Positions 26,726 to 34,428 of a DNA stretch of 64,000 nucleotides are shown here, one piece after another; the first letter of the stretch is position 1; the number at the start of each line of letters is the position of its first letter. This stretch comes from Shewanella algae (GTDB lineage: Bacteria > Pseudomonadota > Gammaproteobacteria > Enterobacterales > Shewanellaceae). The notes under the pieces were generated by a model. The model did no database searches and had not been told where the DNA came from. It was given only the letters and a program-made list of their open reading frames with translations. Position numbers and translations under genes: made by a program. Location of the stretch: assembly GCF_009183365.2 (NCBI RefSeq), contig NZ_CP068230.1, positions 693,001 to 757,000 on the forward strand, in the 5' to 3' direction.

Positions 26726-28633
26726 TCAAAGGCCTGACTCGGCTTCGATGGTGTCTATCTCTTCCTGAAGTTCCAACCAGTTCATTTCACTCTCTTCCAG
26801 CGCCTGCGAAAGTTGGGTGCGCTCGGCGAGGATCTCCGTCAGTCTGGGCTTTTGCTCGGCCTCGTAGAGAGAAGTATCCGCCAGCAGATTTTCCAGCTCC
26901 GCCAATCTGTCGGTAGCCTGGCTCTGCTCGGCTTCCAGTTTGGCCTGGCGTTTCTTCAGTGGTGATAGTTTTTGTCTCAATTCAGCTTCCAGGCGCTTTT
27001 GCAGCTTCTTGTCCTGGGCCGGTGAGGCTTCGTCAACCTGGGACACACTCGCCGTTGCGGCCTTGGCGGCATCCAGCAACCACTGGTGATAGTCATCCAG
27101 ATCGCCATCGAACATCCGCACTTCGCCGCCGTCGACCAGATAATAGTCGTTGCAGGTGAGTCTCAGCAGGTGACGGTCGTGGGAAACTATCACCATGGCG
27201 CCTTCAAAGCCCTGCAGCGCTACGGTCAGGGCGTGGCGCATCTCCAGATCCAGGTGGTTGGTGGGCTCATCGAGCAGCAATAGATTGGGGCGTTGCCAAA
27301 CCAGCAGCGCCAGCACCAGACGGGCCTTTTCACCACCGGAGAAGGGACGCACTTGGGCAAGTGCCATATCGCCCTGGAACCCAAAACCACCGAGGAAGTC
27401 TCTCAACTCCTGTTCGCGGGCATTGGGGGCCAGGCGCTGCAGATGCTGCAGCGGGGTATCATCCAGCTGTAGAAACTCTATCTGATGCTGGGCAAAGTAG
27501 CCGATATTGAGCCCGGGATTGGGCTCGTACAGGCCGCGCATGGGCGAGAGTTGCTCAGACAGCAACTTAATCAGGGTGGACTTACCGGCACCGTTGCGCC
27601 CCAGCAAACCGATGCGGGCGCCGGGTACCAGATTGAGATGCACCTTGTTGAGAATAGCCTTGTCGCCGTAGCCGACCGACACATCTTCCATCTTCACCAA
27701 GGGGTTGGGCAGCGCATCCGGCTCGCGAAACTCCATATAGAAAGGGCTGTCGGCCTTGGAAGGCATCAACTCAGTCATCCTTTCCAGTGCCTTCAGGCGG
27801 CTTTGGGCCTGTTTGGCCTTACTGGCCTTGTAACGGAAGCGGTCCACAAAAGACTGCATGTGCGCACGCTCTCGCTGCTGGCGCTCATAGGCCACCTGTT
27901 GCTGGGCCATACGCTCGGCGCGAGTGTGTTCAAAGGCGCTGTAGTTACCCTTGTAGAAGTTGAGTTTCTGGTGTTCCACATGGACGATTTCGTCCACTAT
28001 GGCATCGATAAAGTCACGGTCGTGGCTGATCAGCACCAGCGTACCCTGATAGGATTTAATCCAACCCTCCAGCCAGTACATAGTATCCAGATCCAGGTGG
28101 TTGGTGGGTTCATCGAGCAGCAATAATTCCGAGCGACACAGCAGTGCCTGCGCCAGATTGAGACGCATCCGCCAGCCGCCGGAGAAACTCTTCACCGGAT
28201 GGCTCTGCTGGGCCTCGGTAAAGCCAAGACCTGCCAGTAGGGTACCGGCACGGGCGCGTATGCTGTAGCCGCCTACGGCATCAAGCTTGCCGTGCAGTTC
28301 GGCTATCCTGTGGCCATTATCCTCTGCTTCAGCTTTCGCCAGCTGGGTTTCGAGCTCGCGAAACTCACGATCGCCATCGAGCACATATTCCAGTGCCGAT
28401 ACCTCCAGCGCAGGGGTTTCCTGGGCGACAGTTGCAATGCGCCACTGGGATGGCACGCTGATCTCGCCTTTGTCCAGGTGTAGTTGCCCTAAAATCAGGG
28501 CCAGCAATGAGGACTTGCCCGTACCGTTGGCGCCGACTAATCCCACCTTGTGGCCGGGATAAATAGTCAATGAGGCCTCGTCAAGCAAGGTCTTGGTGCC
28601 ACGGATCAACTGGGCATCGGAAATGGTGATCAT
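26726..28633 (-). CDS. yheS: ABC-F family ATPase YheS
   Basis: The 635-residue product has two ABC domains. The first has Walker A GANGTGKSS, signature FSGGWRMRLNLA and LLLDEPTNHLDLDT; the second has GRNGAGKST, FSGGEKARL and LLLDEPTNHLDLEM. The ABC-F linker lies between them (RYKASKAKQAQSRLKAL), and the C terminus is a charged coiled coil. There are no membrane segments. ABC-F proteins act on the ribosome to relieve stalling. Homologues sit next to yheT/yheU/yheV in enterobacteria, matching this synteny. Confidence 0.93.
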   Translation of the reverse strand: MITISDAQLIRGTKTLLDEASLTIYPGHKVGLVGANGTGKSSLLALILGQLHLDKGEISVPSQWRIATVAQETPALEVSALEYVLDGDREFRELETQLAKAEAEDNGHRIAELHGKLDAVGGYSIRARAGTLLAGLGFTEAQQSHPVKSFSGGWRMRLNLAQALLCRSELLLLDEPTNHLDLDTMYWLEGWIKSYQGTLVLISHDRDFIDAIVDEIVHVEHQKLNFYKGNYSAFEHTRAERMAQQQVAYERQQRERAHMQSFVDRFRYKASKAKQAQSRLKALERMTELMPSKADSPFYMEFREPDALPNPLVKMEDVSVGYGDKAILNKVHLNLVPGARIGLLGRNGAGKSTLIKLLSEQLSPMRGLYEPNPGLNIGYFAQHQIEFLQLDDTPLQHLQRLAPNAREQELRDFLGGFGFQGDMALAQVRPFSGGEKARLVLALLVWQRPNLLLLDEPTNHLDLEMRHALTVALQGFEGAMVIVSHDRHLLRLTCNDYYLVDGGEVRMFDGDLDDYHQWLLDAAKAATASVSQVDEASPAQDKKLQKRLEAELRQKLSPLKKRQAKLEAEQSQATDRLAELENLLADTSLYEAEQKPRLTEILAERTQLSQALEESEMNWLELQEEIDTIEAESGL

Positions 28634-28963
28634 GAATACTGCTTTGGAATACGCTGAATTTATGGGGCCAGATGATAGCCCAGAACCCCGGCCTCAGGCT
28701 ATAGCAGCAACACTTTGCTGTGAGCTGGCACCTGGGTGTAAAAGTAGGTCATCATTTCGAATGAAAGACTCCCCTCAAAAGTATAGTTTTACGGCTAACG
28801 ACGCGAAAAATATCGGAAAAAGCCAAAGTTTCAGATATTTCTGAGCTGCTTTTTGTAAAAACTTGCAGTACCATCCAGGCGCGCTCAAAAAAGCGCCACA
28901 GGAAACAAGGAGTTTTACCAAGGGGTAACCTAATTACCTTGGGGCAGACAGGGAGAGTCGTAG
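28634..28963. promoter_or_regulatory. intergenic region upstream of the polymorphic toxin gene
   Basis: No gene is visible. It holds the divergent promoters of yheS and the toxin gene. Small hairpins are present: GGCGC/GCGCC around 28878-28896, and GGTAA/TTACC at 28924-28938 just before the toxin ribosome site GGGAG (28951-28955). Confidence 0.4.
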
Positions 28964-30928
28964 ATGGGCGTAATCCGCGTAGTCAGCATGGCTGAGTTGC
29001 ATCTCAGCGATGCCGGGCAGATTGAGGCCAACTGGCAAAGCTTGAGCAATGAACAGCTGGTATCTTTGGCGCCGTCCGGGCGCTCGCTCGAGCAGCTCAA
29101 GCGGGAACTGGCCGATGGCAGCAGAGTGATCCTCAGTGATACTCCAATCTTGCCACTATTTCGTTATCAATCAGGCGAGTGGATTACCAACATTCAAGAA
29201 GGTATTTCCCCTCACGCCGTTAATCAGATCCAAAAGCGTTTTGCCTCTGCAGGCAGCAGTGCTCACTTTAAGACATCCACCGGCAGCCTGGCCCCGGCCA
29301 TCGAACCTGTTTACAGCCCGGATCCCAGCCTTACTCAGATTGCGCCCACCACGGCGCCAACGGCCAAAATCAGCCCCAAGTTCGCTCAAGCCAGACGCAG
29401 GTTGGAGTTGGAACTGGTTTACGATGACAAAGAGGAGACGGCGGCCGGTAAGGTGCCCTATAGAGTCGAATTCAGTGATGGTTCGCAAAAGAGCGGGGTA
29501 TTGAATGCCAAGGGCTGGGCCTGCCTGGAAGATTGCCCCAACGGGGAAGCCACAGTGATCTTCGGCGATGAGGCTGAGCGCCAAAGTGCAGAGCAAAGGT
29601 TACCCGGCCTCTACCGTCAGTTGGCGGCGTCGCTGGACACCGCGGCAGCGGAAATGGCCAAGAAAAGCGAACAGTTGGCCGCTCAGGCGGATGTTCAGCA
29701 AATCAGTGACAGCTTCAGGCAAAAAGTGGATGCACAGCTGGCGGAGCTGACGGCTCAGCGAGAGCAGTTCAACCAACAGCAAATCTGGCAACAAGCCTTG
29801 CAGACTGGCCAGGCTTATACACAGGGGCTGAGTCAGGGAACAGCCAGCTTCATGGACGATTTGCTGGATTTCAGTGGCTTGATGGCATTCCTCGAGGAAG
29901 CAGAGATAAGTCTTTCTTTGTTGCTCGAGGCGATAATGACAGGCGATGTCGATGCTCTGGAGAGCAAACTGGCCCAATGGCGTGCCCGCGGTGAAAATGG
30001 CTTGAAGGCCACAGGTGAGGCGATGGAAATGCTGATCTTGCTGTTAAAAGATGAGTATGTCCGGGCCTTATTGCAATCACTGCCACTGCGTTATCTCGAC
30101 GCCCTTCCCAAAGATAAGCTGGCCGAAATAACCGGTTATATACATAGCCGGGTCAGTTTGGATGGCATGTTGGAGATGTCTCTTGTCCTGCTTGCGGCGC
30201 TGGTTGGCAGCGTCTTTGGGGTGATCCTGATGTTTCTTGTTGTGACCAAGAAACGGGCCAGCAGGATTATCAGCCCGGCCAGTAGCGTATTGGAAGATAT
30301 CGCCAAGGCCCAAAAGGCGATTCGGAACGACCATGCAGTTCAAACTTATATCGGAAAACACCAGACTCCACTGAATAGCAAGACGCCAAAGGGTGATGTT
30401 GACACTCCCCAGAAAAGTCGGAAGAATGCGGATAAAGATGTTCCAAACAGGCAAGTGTTGACTAAAGCTGAAAGACTAAACATCCAAAAGGCGCTACAAA
30501 CCCGAGTTGAAGATATTCGTGCTGAGCTACCTAAAAAGCTTCAAGGTAGCGGCAATGTTGGAGTTGCTCAGCTTGATATTCCAGGATTGCCAATAGAGTT
30601 GAAGGCTCATAGTCGTATTAACTATCCAACCGATAAGGGCGCTGATGGGTTTGTGCATTTAGCTGATGAATCTGATTGGATTTTTAAACCGAAGGCAGTC
30701 GATCCCGACAATGTTAGAGTGGGTACGCCAGACGCGTATACAAGACAATGGGATACGGAGTTTAAGATCTTGAACGATGTGGCTTTAAGGCTTGGAAATA
30801 ATCGAAATGCAACAGGCTCAATAAACCTGTTTACAGAAAGGTTAACTTGTACCAGTTGCACTGATGTTATTTTCGATTTTAAAGCTCGTTATCCTAATAT
30901 TCAGCTAAACGTGTTTGCGGGGGAATAA
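28964..30928 (+). CDS. polymorphic toxin with predicted deaminase C-terminal tip
   Basis: A 654-residue modular toxin. Residues 1-100 are of unknown type. Around 140-200 is a small beta-like domain (PYRVEFSDGSQKSGVLNAKG, then VIFGDE) reminiscent of modules in type VI secretion effectors. Around 210-290 is a Q/A-rich coiled coil, and a transmembrane helix lies at about 405-427. Val493-Pro-Asn marks the tip junction. The tip (493-654) carries IPGLP and AHSRI, then D597-T-E599 and C629-T-S-C632 within GSINLFTERLTCTSC. This fits the cytidine-deaminase fold of BURPS668_1122-type toxins, with D/C/C zinc ligands and a catalytic Glu. GC content visibly drops at about 30300. An immunity gene follows by 2 bp. 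The secretion route is unproven (no PAAR or Rhs seen). Confidence 0.8.
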   Translation: MGVIRVVSMAELHLSDAGQIEANWQSLSNEQLVSLAPSGRSLEQLKRELADGSRVILSDTPILPLFRYQSGEWITNIQEGISPHAVNQIQKRFASAGSSAHFKTSTGSLAPAIEPVYSPDPSLTQIAPTTAPTAKISPKFAQARRRLELELVYDDKEETAAGKVPYRVEFSDGSQKSGVLNAKGWACLEDCPNGEATVIFGDEAERQSAEQRLPGLYRQLAASLDTAAAEMAKKSEQLAAQADVQQISDSFRQKVDAQLAELTAQREQFNQQQIWQQALQTGQAYTQGLSQGTASFMDDLLDFSGLMAFLEEAEISLSLLLEAIMTGDVDALESKLAQWRARGENGLKATGEAMEMLILLLKDEYVRALLQSLPLRYLDALPKDKLAEITGYIHSRVSLDGMLEMSLVLLAALVGSVFGVILMFLVVTKKRASRIISPASSVLEDIAKAQKAIRNDHAVQTYIGKHQTPLNSKTPKGDVDTPQKSRKNADKDVPNRQVLTKAERLNIQKALQTRVEDIRAELPKKLQGSGNVGVAQLDIPGLPIELKAHSRINYPTDKGADGFVHLADESDWIFKPKAVDPDNVRVGTPDAYTRQWDTEFKILNDVALRLGNNRNATGSINLFTERLTCTSCTDVIFDFKARYPNIQLNVFAGE

Positions 30929-30930
30929 TT

Positions 30931-31263
30931 ATGGACAAATGGTCATACGAAGAACTTCAAGAATTTATCCATGAGGATATTGAAGAGTTTATGCGCGATG
31001 GGCTCGATATTCGACAAGCTTCTTCACGTGTACAGGTTGAGTATGCGAAGTCAATTGAGAGTGGTGAGCTAGAAAAGCTAATTATTTATATGGTTTTGTG
31101 TGAAGAAGGCCTAATGCATGGATTTCTCAGGGATGATATCAAGGAGCAAACTCTAGAATTGTTAGAGCGGATTAATCTTGAACGGTGTGATCAACAACTT
31201 AGTGATGATGAACAGTGTAGGTTAAGAGATGATATGAATCGAATATCTTCTCTTCTTGCATAA
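30931..31263 (+). CDS. candidate immunity protein for the deaminase tip
   Basis: The 110-residue, acidic, all-helical product (MDKWSYEELQEFIHEDIEEF and following) starts 2 bp after the toxin stop codon, the standard toxin-immunity arrangement. It is AT-rich like the tip. I do not recognise a named immunity family with certainty; the small helical form resembles Imm3-type proteins. Role inferred from position. Confidence 0.65.
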   Translation: MDKWSYEELQEFIHEDIEEFMRDGLDIRQASSRVQVEYAKSIESGELEKLIIYMVLCEEGLMHGFLRDDIKEQTLELLERINLERCDQQLSDDEQCRLRDDMNRISSLLA

Positions 31264-31353
31264 AGCGAACCCGACAGTGGCGGGTATGTTGTTCCAAACA
31301 AGTTTGGTGAAATCTACTCTAAGGCACCAGCGGCAAAATTAGAGATTGATACA

Positions 31354-31881
31354 ATGGCGGACGAGATTGCTGATATGTTTGGTGGTCAAGTTGCGAAAGC
31401 ACCAATTAAATCTCAAGAAAGAGCTATCCAAAAAATCATGAATCACTATGGTGGAGATGCTTCGAGAATTAAGGATTTGGCAAGAAATACGATAATTGTA
31501 TCTCCCGATAAAATGGATTTAGTCGTAGCAGAACTTGCTCAACGTGGCGCAAAAGTCAAAGTCATAAATGGTGCTACTGATCCGTTGGGTTATAGCGGGG
31601 TTAATTCGACTATAAAAACTCAAGCCGGTATTTTTGGTGAGATCCAAGTAAACACACCTGCAATGATCTACGCTAAGGAGTCTGAACCAATGGCGAGGAC
31701 TCTACTTGGTGACGATCTGTATAGCTCAATAGCAACCAAATCTGGAATACCTGGAGGACAAGGTCATAAGCTCTATGAGCAGTGGCGCGTATTGCCATCA
31801 TCCGATCCAGGACGATCTGCACTTGAAGCTCAAAGTAAAGCGTATTACGACGCTGTTAGGAGATCAGTTTATGGCAATTAA
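31354..31881 (+). CDS. displaced toxin tip with RelA/SpoT-like alarmone synthetase domain
   Basis: From the ATG, 175 residues. The frame is actually open from 31264, directly after the immunity stop codon and in the same frame, and begins SEPDSGGYVVPNKFGEIYSK, so this looks like a tip cassette without its own N-terminal delivery part. Residues 19-49 (KSQERAIQKIM, then RIKDLARNTIIV) and 76-101 (DPLGYSGVN, then GEIQVNT) match the nucleotide-pyrophosphokinase fold of RelA/SpoT synthetases, including the GYR-like and ExQ motifs. Such domains act as toxins in toxSAS and Tas1. No good ribosome site precedes the ATG, so it may be silent until recombined. The downstream gene overlaps by 11 bp. Confidence 0.65.
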   Translation: MADEIADMFGGQVAKAPIKSQERAIQKIMNHYGGDASRIKDLARNTIIVSPDKMDLVVAELAQRGAKVKVINGATDPLGYSGVNSTIKTQAGIFGEIQVNTPAMIYAKESEPMARTLLGDDLYSSIATKSGIPGGQGHKLYEQWRVLPSSDPGRSALEAQSKAYYDAVRRSVYGN

Positions 31882-32101
31882 GACAGGTGAATATCTGAAT
31901 ACAAAAGATGTTTATATTGACTATCCGTTTGAAGATGTAATGTTTAGGCGCATGAAGAATGACGGAGCTATTTATCGGAAGTTTTACGGTGAGCAGGAGT
32001 CTTCAGAGGTGATTAGTGACGATAATAGACTCTTTAATGAGGCGCTGTTGTCTGGAGATGAAATAACGAAGGAAGAGTATGAGGCAGGAAAGAAAGGGTG
32101 A
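31871..32101 (+). CDS. small candidate immunity protein of the alarmone-synthetase tip
   Basis: A 76-residue product starting MAIKTGEYLNTKDVYIDYPF, acidic and lysine-rich. AGGAG at 31858-31862 lies 8 nt before the ATG; the gene overlaps the tip's end by 11 bp and the HD gene's start by 4 bp (GTGA), so all three are translationally coupled. No family recognised. Position suggests immunity or an accessory to the HD protein. Confidence 0.6.
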   Translation: MAIKTGEYLNTKDVYIDYPFEDVMFRRMKNDGAIYRKFYGEQESSEVISDDNRLFNEALLSGDEITKEEYEAGKKG

Positions 32102-32520
32102 GCGACCTAGATCAGGCAATATCAATTGCAACAAAAGCACATGCTGGCCAGCTTGATAAGGCTGGTCAACCATATATTTTGTACCCGCTAAGGTTGATGC
32201 TTAAATTTCAGGCTGAAGATGAAATGATTGTAGCAGTGTTGCATGATGTGGTTGAAGATAGCTCGTTTACTCTGGAATCTTTAAAAAAGTATGAGTTTTC
32301 AGAAGTCGTCATTAACGCTGTAGCGAGCTTGACCAAGAGTAAAGGCGAAAGCTACGAAGACTTTGTCTTACGAGTATCAAACAATGATTTAGCGAGAAAA
32401 GTTAAGCTTGAAGATATTAGGGATAATCTGGATCTGACTAGATTGGGCAAGATAACGGACAAAGATTTGGCGAGAGTTGAAAAATATCACCGGGCTTTAA
32501 AGCGGCTGGAAAATAAGTAG
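32098..32520 (+). CDS. stand-alone HD-domain alarmone-hydrolase-like protein
   Basis: The 140-residue product matches the HD half of RelA/SpoT enzymes: KAHAGQLDKAGQPYILYPL, then VAVLHDVVEDS (His-Asp pair), LTKSKGESYEDFVLRV, and VKLEDIRDNLDL (later metal Asp). GTG at 32098 overlaps the previous stop codon. Next to a synthetase-like tip it is a likely antidote that degrades (p)ppGpp or (p)ppApp, as SAH antitoxins do for toxSAS. One point is odd: the usual metal His in the HP motif reads Tyr here (ILYP). Confidence 0.75.
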   Translation: MSDLDQAISIATKAHAGQLDKAGQPYILYPLRLMLKFQAEDEMIVAVLHDVVEDSSFTLESLKKYEFSEVVINAVASLTKSKGESYEDFVLRVSNNDLARKVKLEDIRDNLDLTRLGKITDKDLARVEKYHRALKRLENK

Positions 32521-32570
32521 TTCCAAACAAACCGAATGTCTTTACATGTATTGGACCAAAGAAAAACTAA
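32520..32570 (+). pseudogene. start of a third toxin tip, cut short
   Basis: In frame from the third junction word, the peptide VPNKPNVFTCIGPKKN ends at a TAA (32568-32570) exactly where A-rich repeats begin. It has no start codon or ribosome site. It reads as the first 16 residues of a third tip whose remainder was displaced or lost by the adjacent repeat/transposase element. Confidence 0.45.
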
Positions 32571-32571
32571 A

Positions 32572-32681
32572 AAAAAACAGCAAAAAACAGGAAAGCCATA
32601 TAAAAAAATAAAAAACAAAAAAAACAGGACAGCCATATCTTTTTTAAATAAAAAACAATAAAAAACAGGACAGCCATATCT
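32572..32681 (+). repeat. three A-rich direct repeats left of the RAYT gene
   Basis: The core AAAACAGGAMAGCCATAT occurs three times, near 32585, 32620 and 32662; the last two lie in a unit of about 42 bp that includes the flanking AAATAAAAAACA and CTTTTT. The reverse complement contains TGTCCT, the same word found in the repeats right of the transposase. These are probably the element's recognition repeats. Confidence 0.6.
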
Positions 32682-32699
32682 TTTTGATGTTTCACACAG

Positions 32700-32741
32700 C
32701 CTCGACTAGGCTTTGAAATACCCATCAAAGCTCAGTCGAGG
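32700..32741 (+). repeat. REP-like hairpin overlapping the RAYT ribosome site
   Basis: Arms of 16 bp pair at 14 positions: CCTCGACTAGGCTTTG at 32700-32715 with CAAAGCTCAGTCGAGG at 32726-32741, loop 10 nt. The 3' arm contains GAGG (32738-32741), the ribosome site for the ATG at 32748, so folding would hide it. Confidence 0.6.
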
Positions 32742-32747
32742 TTGGTT

Positions 32748-33737
32748 ATGACCACCGCCCGTCGCCAGTTGATAGATGCTGAAAGTACGCCTTTTTACCA
32801 CGTGATTAACCGTTGCGTGAGAAGGGCATTTTTGTGTGGTGAAGATGCACTGTCGGGGCGCAGTTACGAACATAGGCGTGGCTGGATAGTGGATAAAATC
32901 AGGCAGTTGTCGTCAATATTCTGCATCGACGTTTGCGCTTATGCGGTTATGAGTAATCACTACCATTTGGTGCTCAAAATCGACCTTGCAGCGCAACAAT
33001 CGTTGTCGCCATTTGAAGTCATTGAACGTTGGACAGGGCTCTTTAGTGGCAATCCTGTGGCGGCAAAGTTCCTCAAGGGCGATAGTCTCTCAGACGGTGA
33101 GCGAATACTGTTGGATACGCTGATTGGTAATTGGCAGGAACGCCTTGGCAGTATCAGTTGGTTTATGCGCTGTTTAAACGAAGATATCGCCCGCAAGGCC
33201 AATCGAGAAGATGGCTGCAAGGGCGTATTCTGGGAAGGACGCTTTAAGTCGCAGGCGCTGCTCGATGAACAGGCGCTACTGGCCTGCATGATGTACGTGG
33301 ATTTAAATCCCATTCGCGCAGGTATTGCAGATTCGCTGCAAACTTCTGATTACACATCCATTCAGGAGCGCATAGAAGAACATGCTGAGCCTGCATCTGC
33401 CAATGCTTCAGTTAAGCCACTGCTGCAATTTGATGGTGCGGCAACTACCGCCGAACAAGTCGGGATTCCATTTCACTTTGCCGACTATCTGGAGCTGATT
33501 GATTGGACAGGCCGGGCGGTGCGGGAAGACAAGCGTGGCTTTATTGCCTCTTCCAGGCCCAAACTACTGCTTGAGCTTGGTATCAGTGACGATGCCTGGA
33601 TAACTTCCGCCAAGGAGTTTCGCCGTCAGTACAGTGGTATGAGTGGCCGATGGGATGCGATGTGTGCCATGAAGGCCAAATATGGCGGTAAGTGGTGCCG
33701 GGGTAAGCAACAAAGCCAAGCAATACATCCCCATTAA
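32748..33737 (+). CDS. REP-associated tyrosine transposase (RAYT, Y1/HUH family)
   Basis: The 329-residue product has the TnpA-REP pattern: FYHVINRCVRRAFLC, then YAVMSNHYHLVLKI with the metal motif H71-Y-H73, and MMYVDLNPIRAGIA with catalytic Tyr183. FWEGRFKSQALLDE before the Tyr is typical. The frame has an upstream TTG at 32742, but GAGG at 32738-32741 suits the ATG at 32748. RAYTs mobilise short palindromic REP sequences as single-stranded DNA. Flanking repeats and the hairpin support this. The element separates the toxin-tip array into two parts. Confidence 0.88.
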   Translation: MTTARRQLIDAESTPFYHVINRCVRRAFLCGEDALSGRSYEHRRGWIVDKIRQLSSIFCIDVCAYAVMSNHYHLVLKIDLAAQQSLSPFEVIERWTGLFSGNPVAAKFLKGDSLSDGERILLDTLIGNWQERLGSISWFMRCLNEDIARKANREDGCKGVFWEGRFKSQALLDEQALLACMMYVDLNPIRAGIADSLQTSDYTSIQERIEEHAEPASANASVKPLLQFDGAATTAEQVGIPFHFADYLELIDWTGRAVREDKRGFIASSRPKLLLELGISDDAWITSAKEFRRQYSGMSGRWDAMCAMKAKYGGKWCRGKQQSQAIHPH

Positions 33738-34365
33738 CTTTAAGCCGTTGGTAATTTTGCATAAACAGGCTTAAGCCTGCTGCAGGCATGCCGCTACGGC
33801 AATTCTGCATGAACCTCCGAAAGTGAGCGTCTCAGAGAGGCTCATTTCCATAAAACTGTCGTTATTTATCAGAGACTGACACCCGGCGGCGTGCTTCCTT
33901 GCTGCTCAGAAAATGTTTAGGGTGTCCTGCATGTTGTCCTGCATGTTTTGGGCGGTGCGGGAAGACAAGCGTGGCTATATTGCTTATTCCAGACCCAAAT
34001 TACTGCTTGAGCTTGGTATCAGTGACGATGCCTGGATAACTTCCGCCAAAGAGTTTCGCCGTCAGTACAGTGGCATGAGTGGCCGATGGGATGCGATGTG
34101 TGCCATGAAGGCCAAATATGGCGGTAAATGGTGCCGGGGTAAGCAACAAAGCCAAGCAATACATCTCCATTAACCTTAAACCGTTGGTAATTTTTCAGAA
34201 ACAGGCTTAAGCCTGCTGCAGGCATGCCGCTACGGCAATTCTGCATGAACCTCCGAAAGTGAGCGCCTCAGAGAGTCTCATTTCCAAAAATACGTCGTTA
34301 TTTATCAGAGACTGACACCCTGCAGTGAGCTTTTCCTTATAACTCAGAAAGTGTTTAGGATGTCC
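33514..34365 (+). repeat. tandem duplication of the RAYT 3' end and tail (two ~410-bp copies)
   Basis: Copy 1 is about 33514-33930 and copy 2 about 33950-34365, offset by about 436-439 bp with scattered substitutions. Each contains the last 74 codons of the transposase, the palindrome CAGGCTTAAGCCTG, and a tail ending in TGTCCT-containing words. Copy 1 ends with two GTTGTCCTGCAT-like units, copy 2 with a different triple repeat. Confidence 0.8.
33950..34173 (+). pseudogene. C-terminal fragment of the RAYT gene
   Basis: The frame from 33952 encodes 73 residues beginning AVREDKRGYIAYSRPKLLLE, nearly identical to the end of the complete transposase upstream. It lacks the HUH and Tyr motifs, so it is not a functional transposase. 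Confidence 0.85.
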
Positions 34366-34428
34366 TATATATCATATTTTTTAGGATGTCCTATATATCC
34401 TATTTTAGGATGTCCTATATATCATATA
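34357..34428 (+). repeat. three AGGATGTCCTATATAT direct repeats
   Basis: Units start at 34357, 34383 and 34407 (24-26 bp period), each AGGATGTCCTATATATC followed by A/C and TATTTT. AGGA-TGTCCT is partly palindromic, and TGTCCT echoes the other RAYT-associated repeats. They end where the toxin remnant begins. Confidence 0.75.

Larger units (their letters stand above)
30440..32529 (+). repeat. three copies of the tip-junction word GTTCCAAACA
   Basis: Identical 10-mers at 30440-30449, 31291-31300 and 32520-32529 each encode Val-Pro-Asn in the reading frame of a toxin tip: DVPNRQ in the full toxin, VVPNKF in the displaced second tip, VPNKPN in the third. The second begins 27 bp after the first immunity stop codon; the third starts on the last base of the HD gene's stop codon. 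The pattern suggests tip-immunity cassettes joined at this word. Confidence 0.7.

Noticed and set aside
28964..30928. Rhs, CdiA or PAAR-type toxin body
   Set aside because: No YD repeats, no filamentous haemagglutinin repeats and no PAAR motif are visible, so the delivery class was left open.
32585..32681. CRISPR array
   Set aside because: Repeats number only three, with uneven A-rich spacing and no spacer diversity or cas genes; they fit RAYT-associated repeats.
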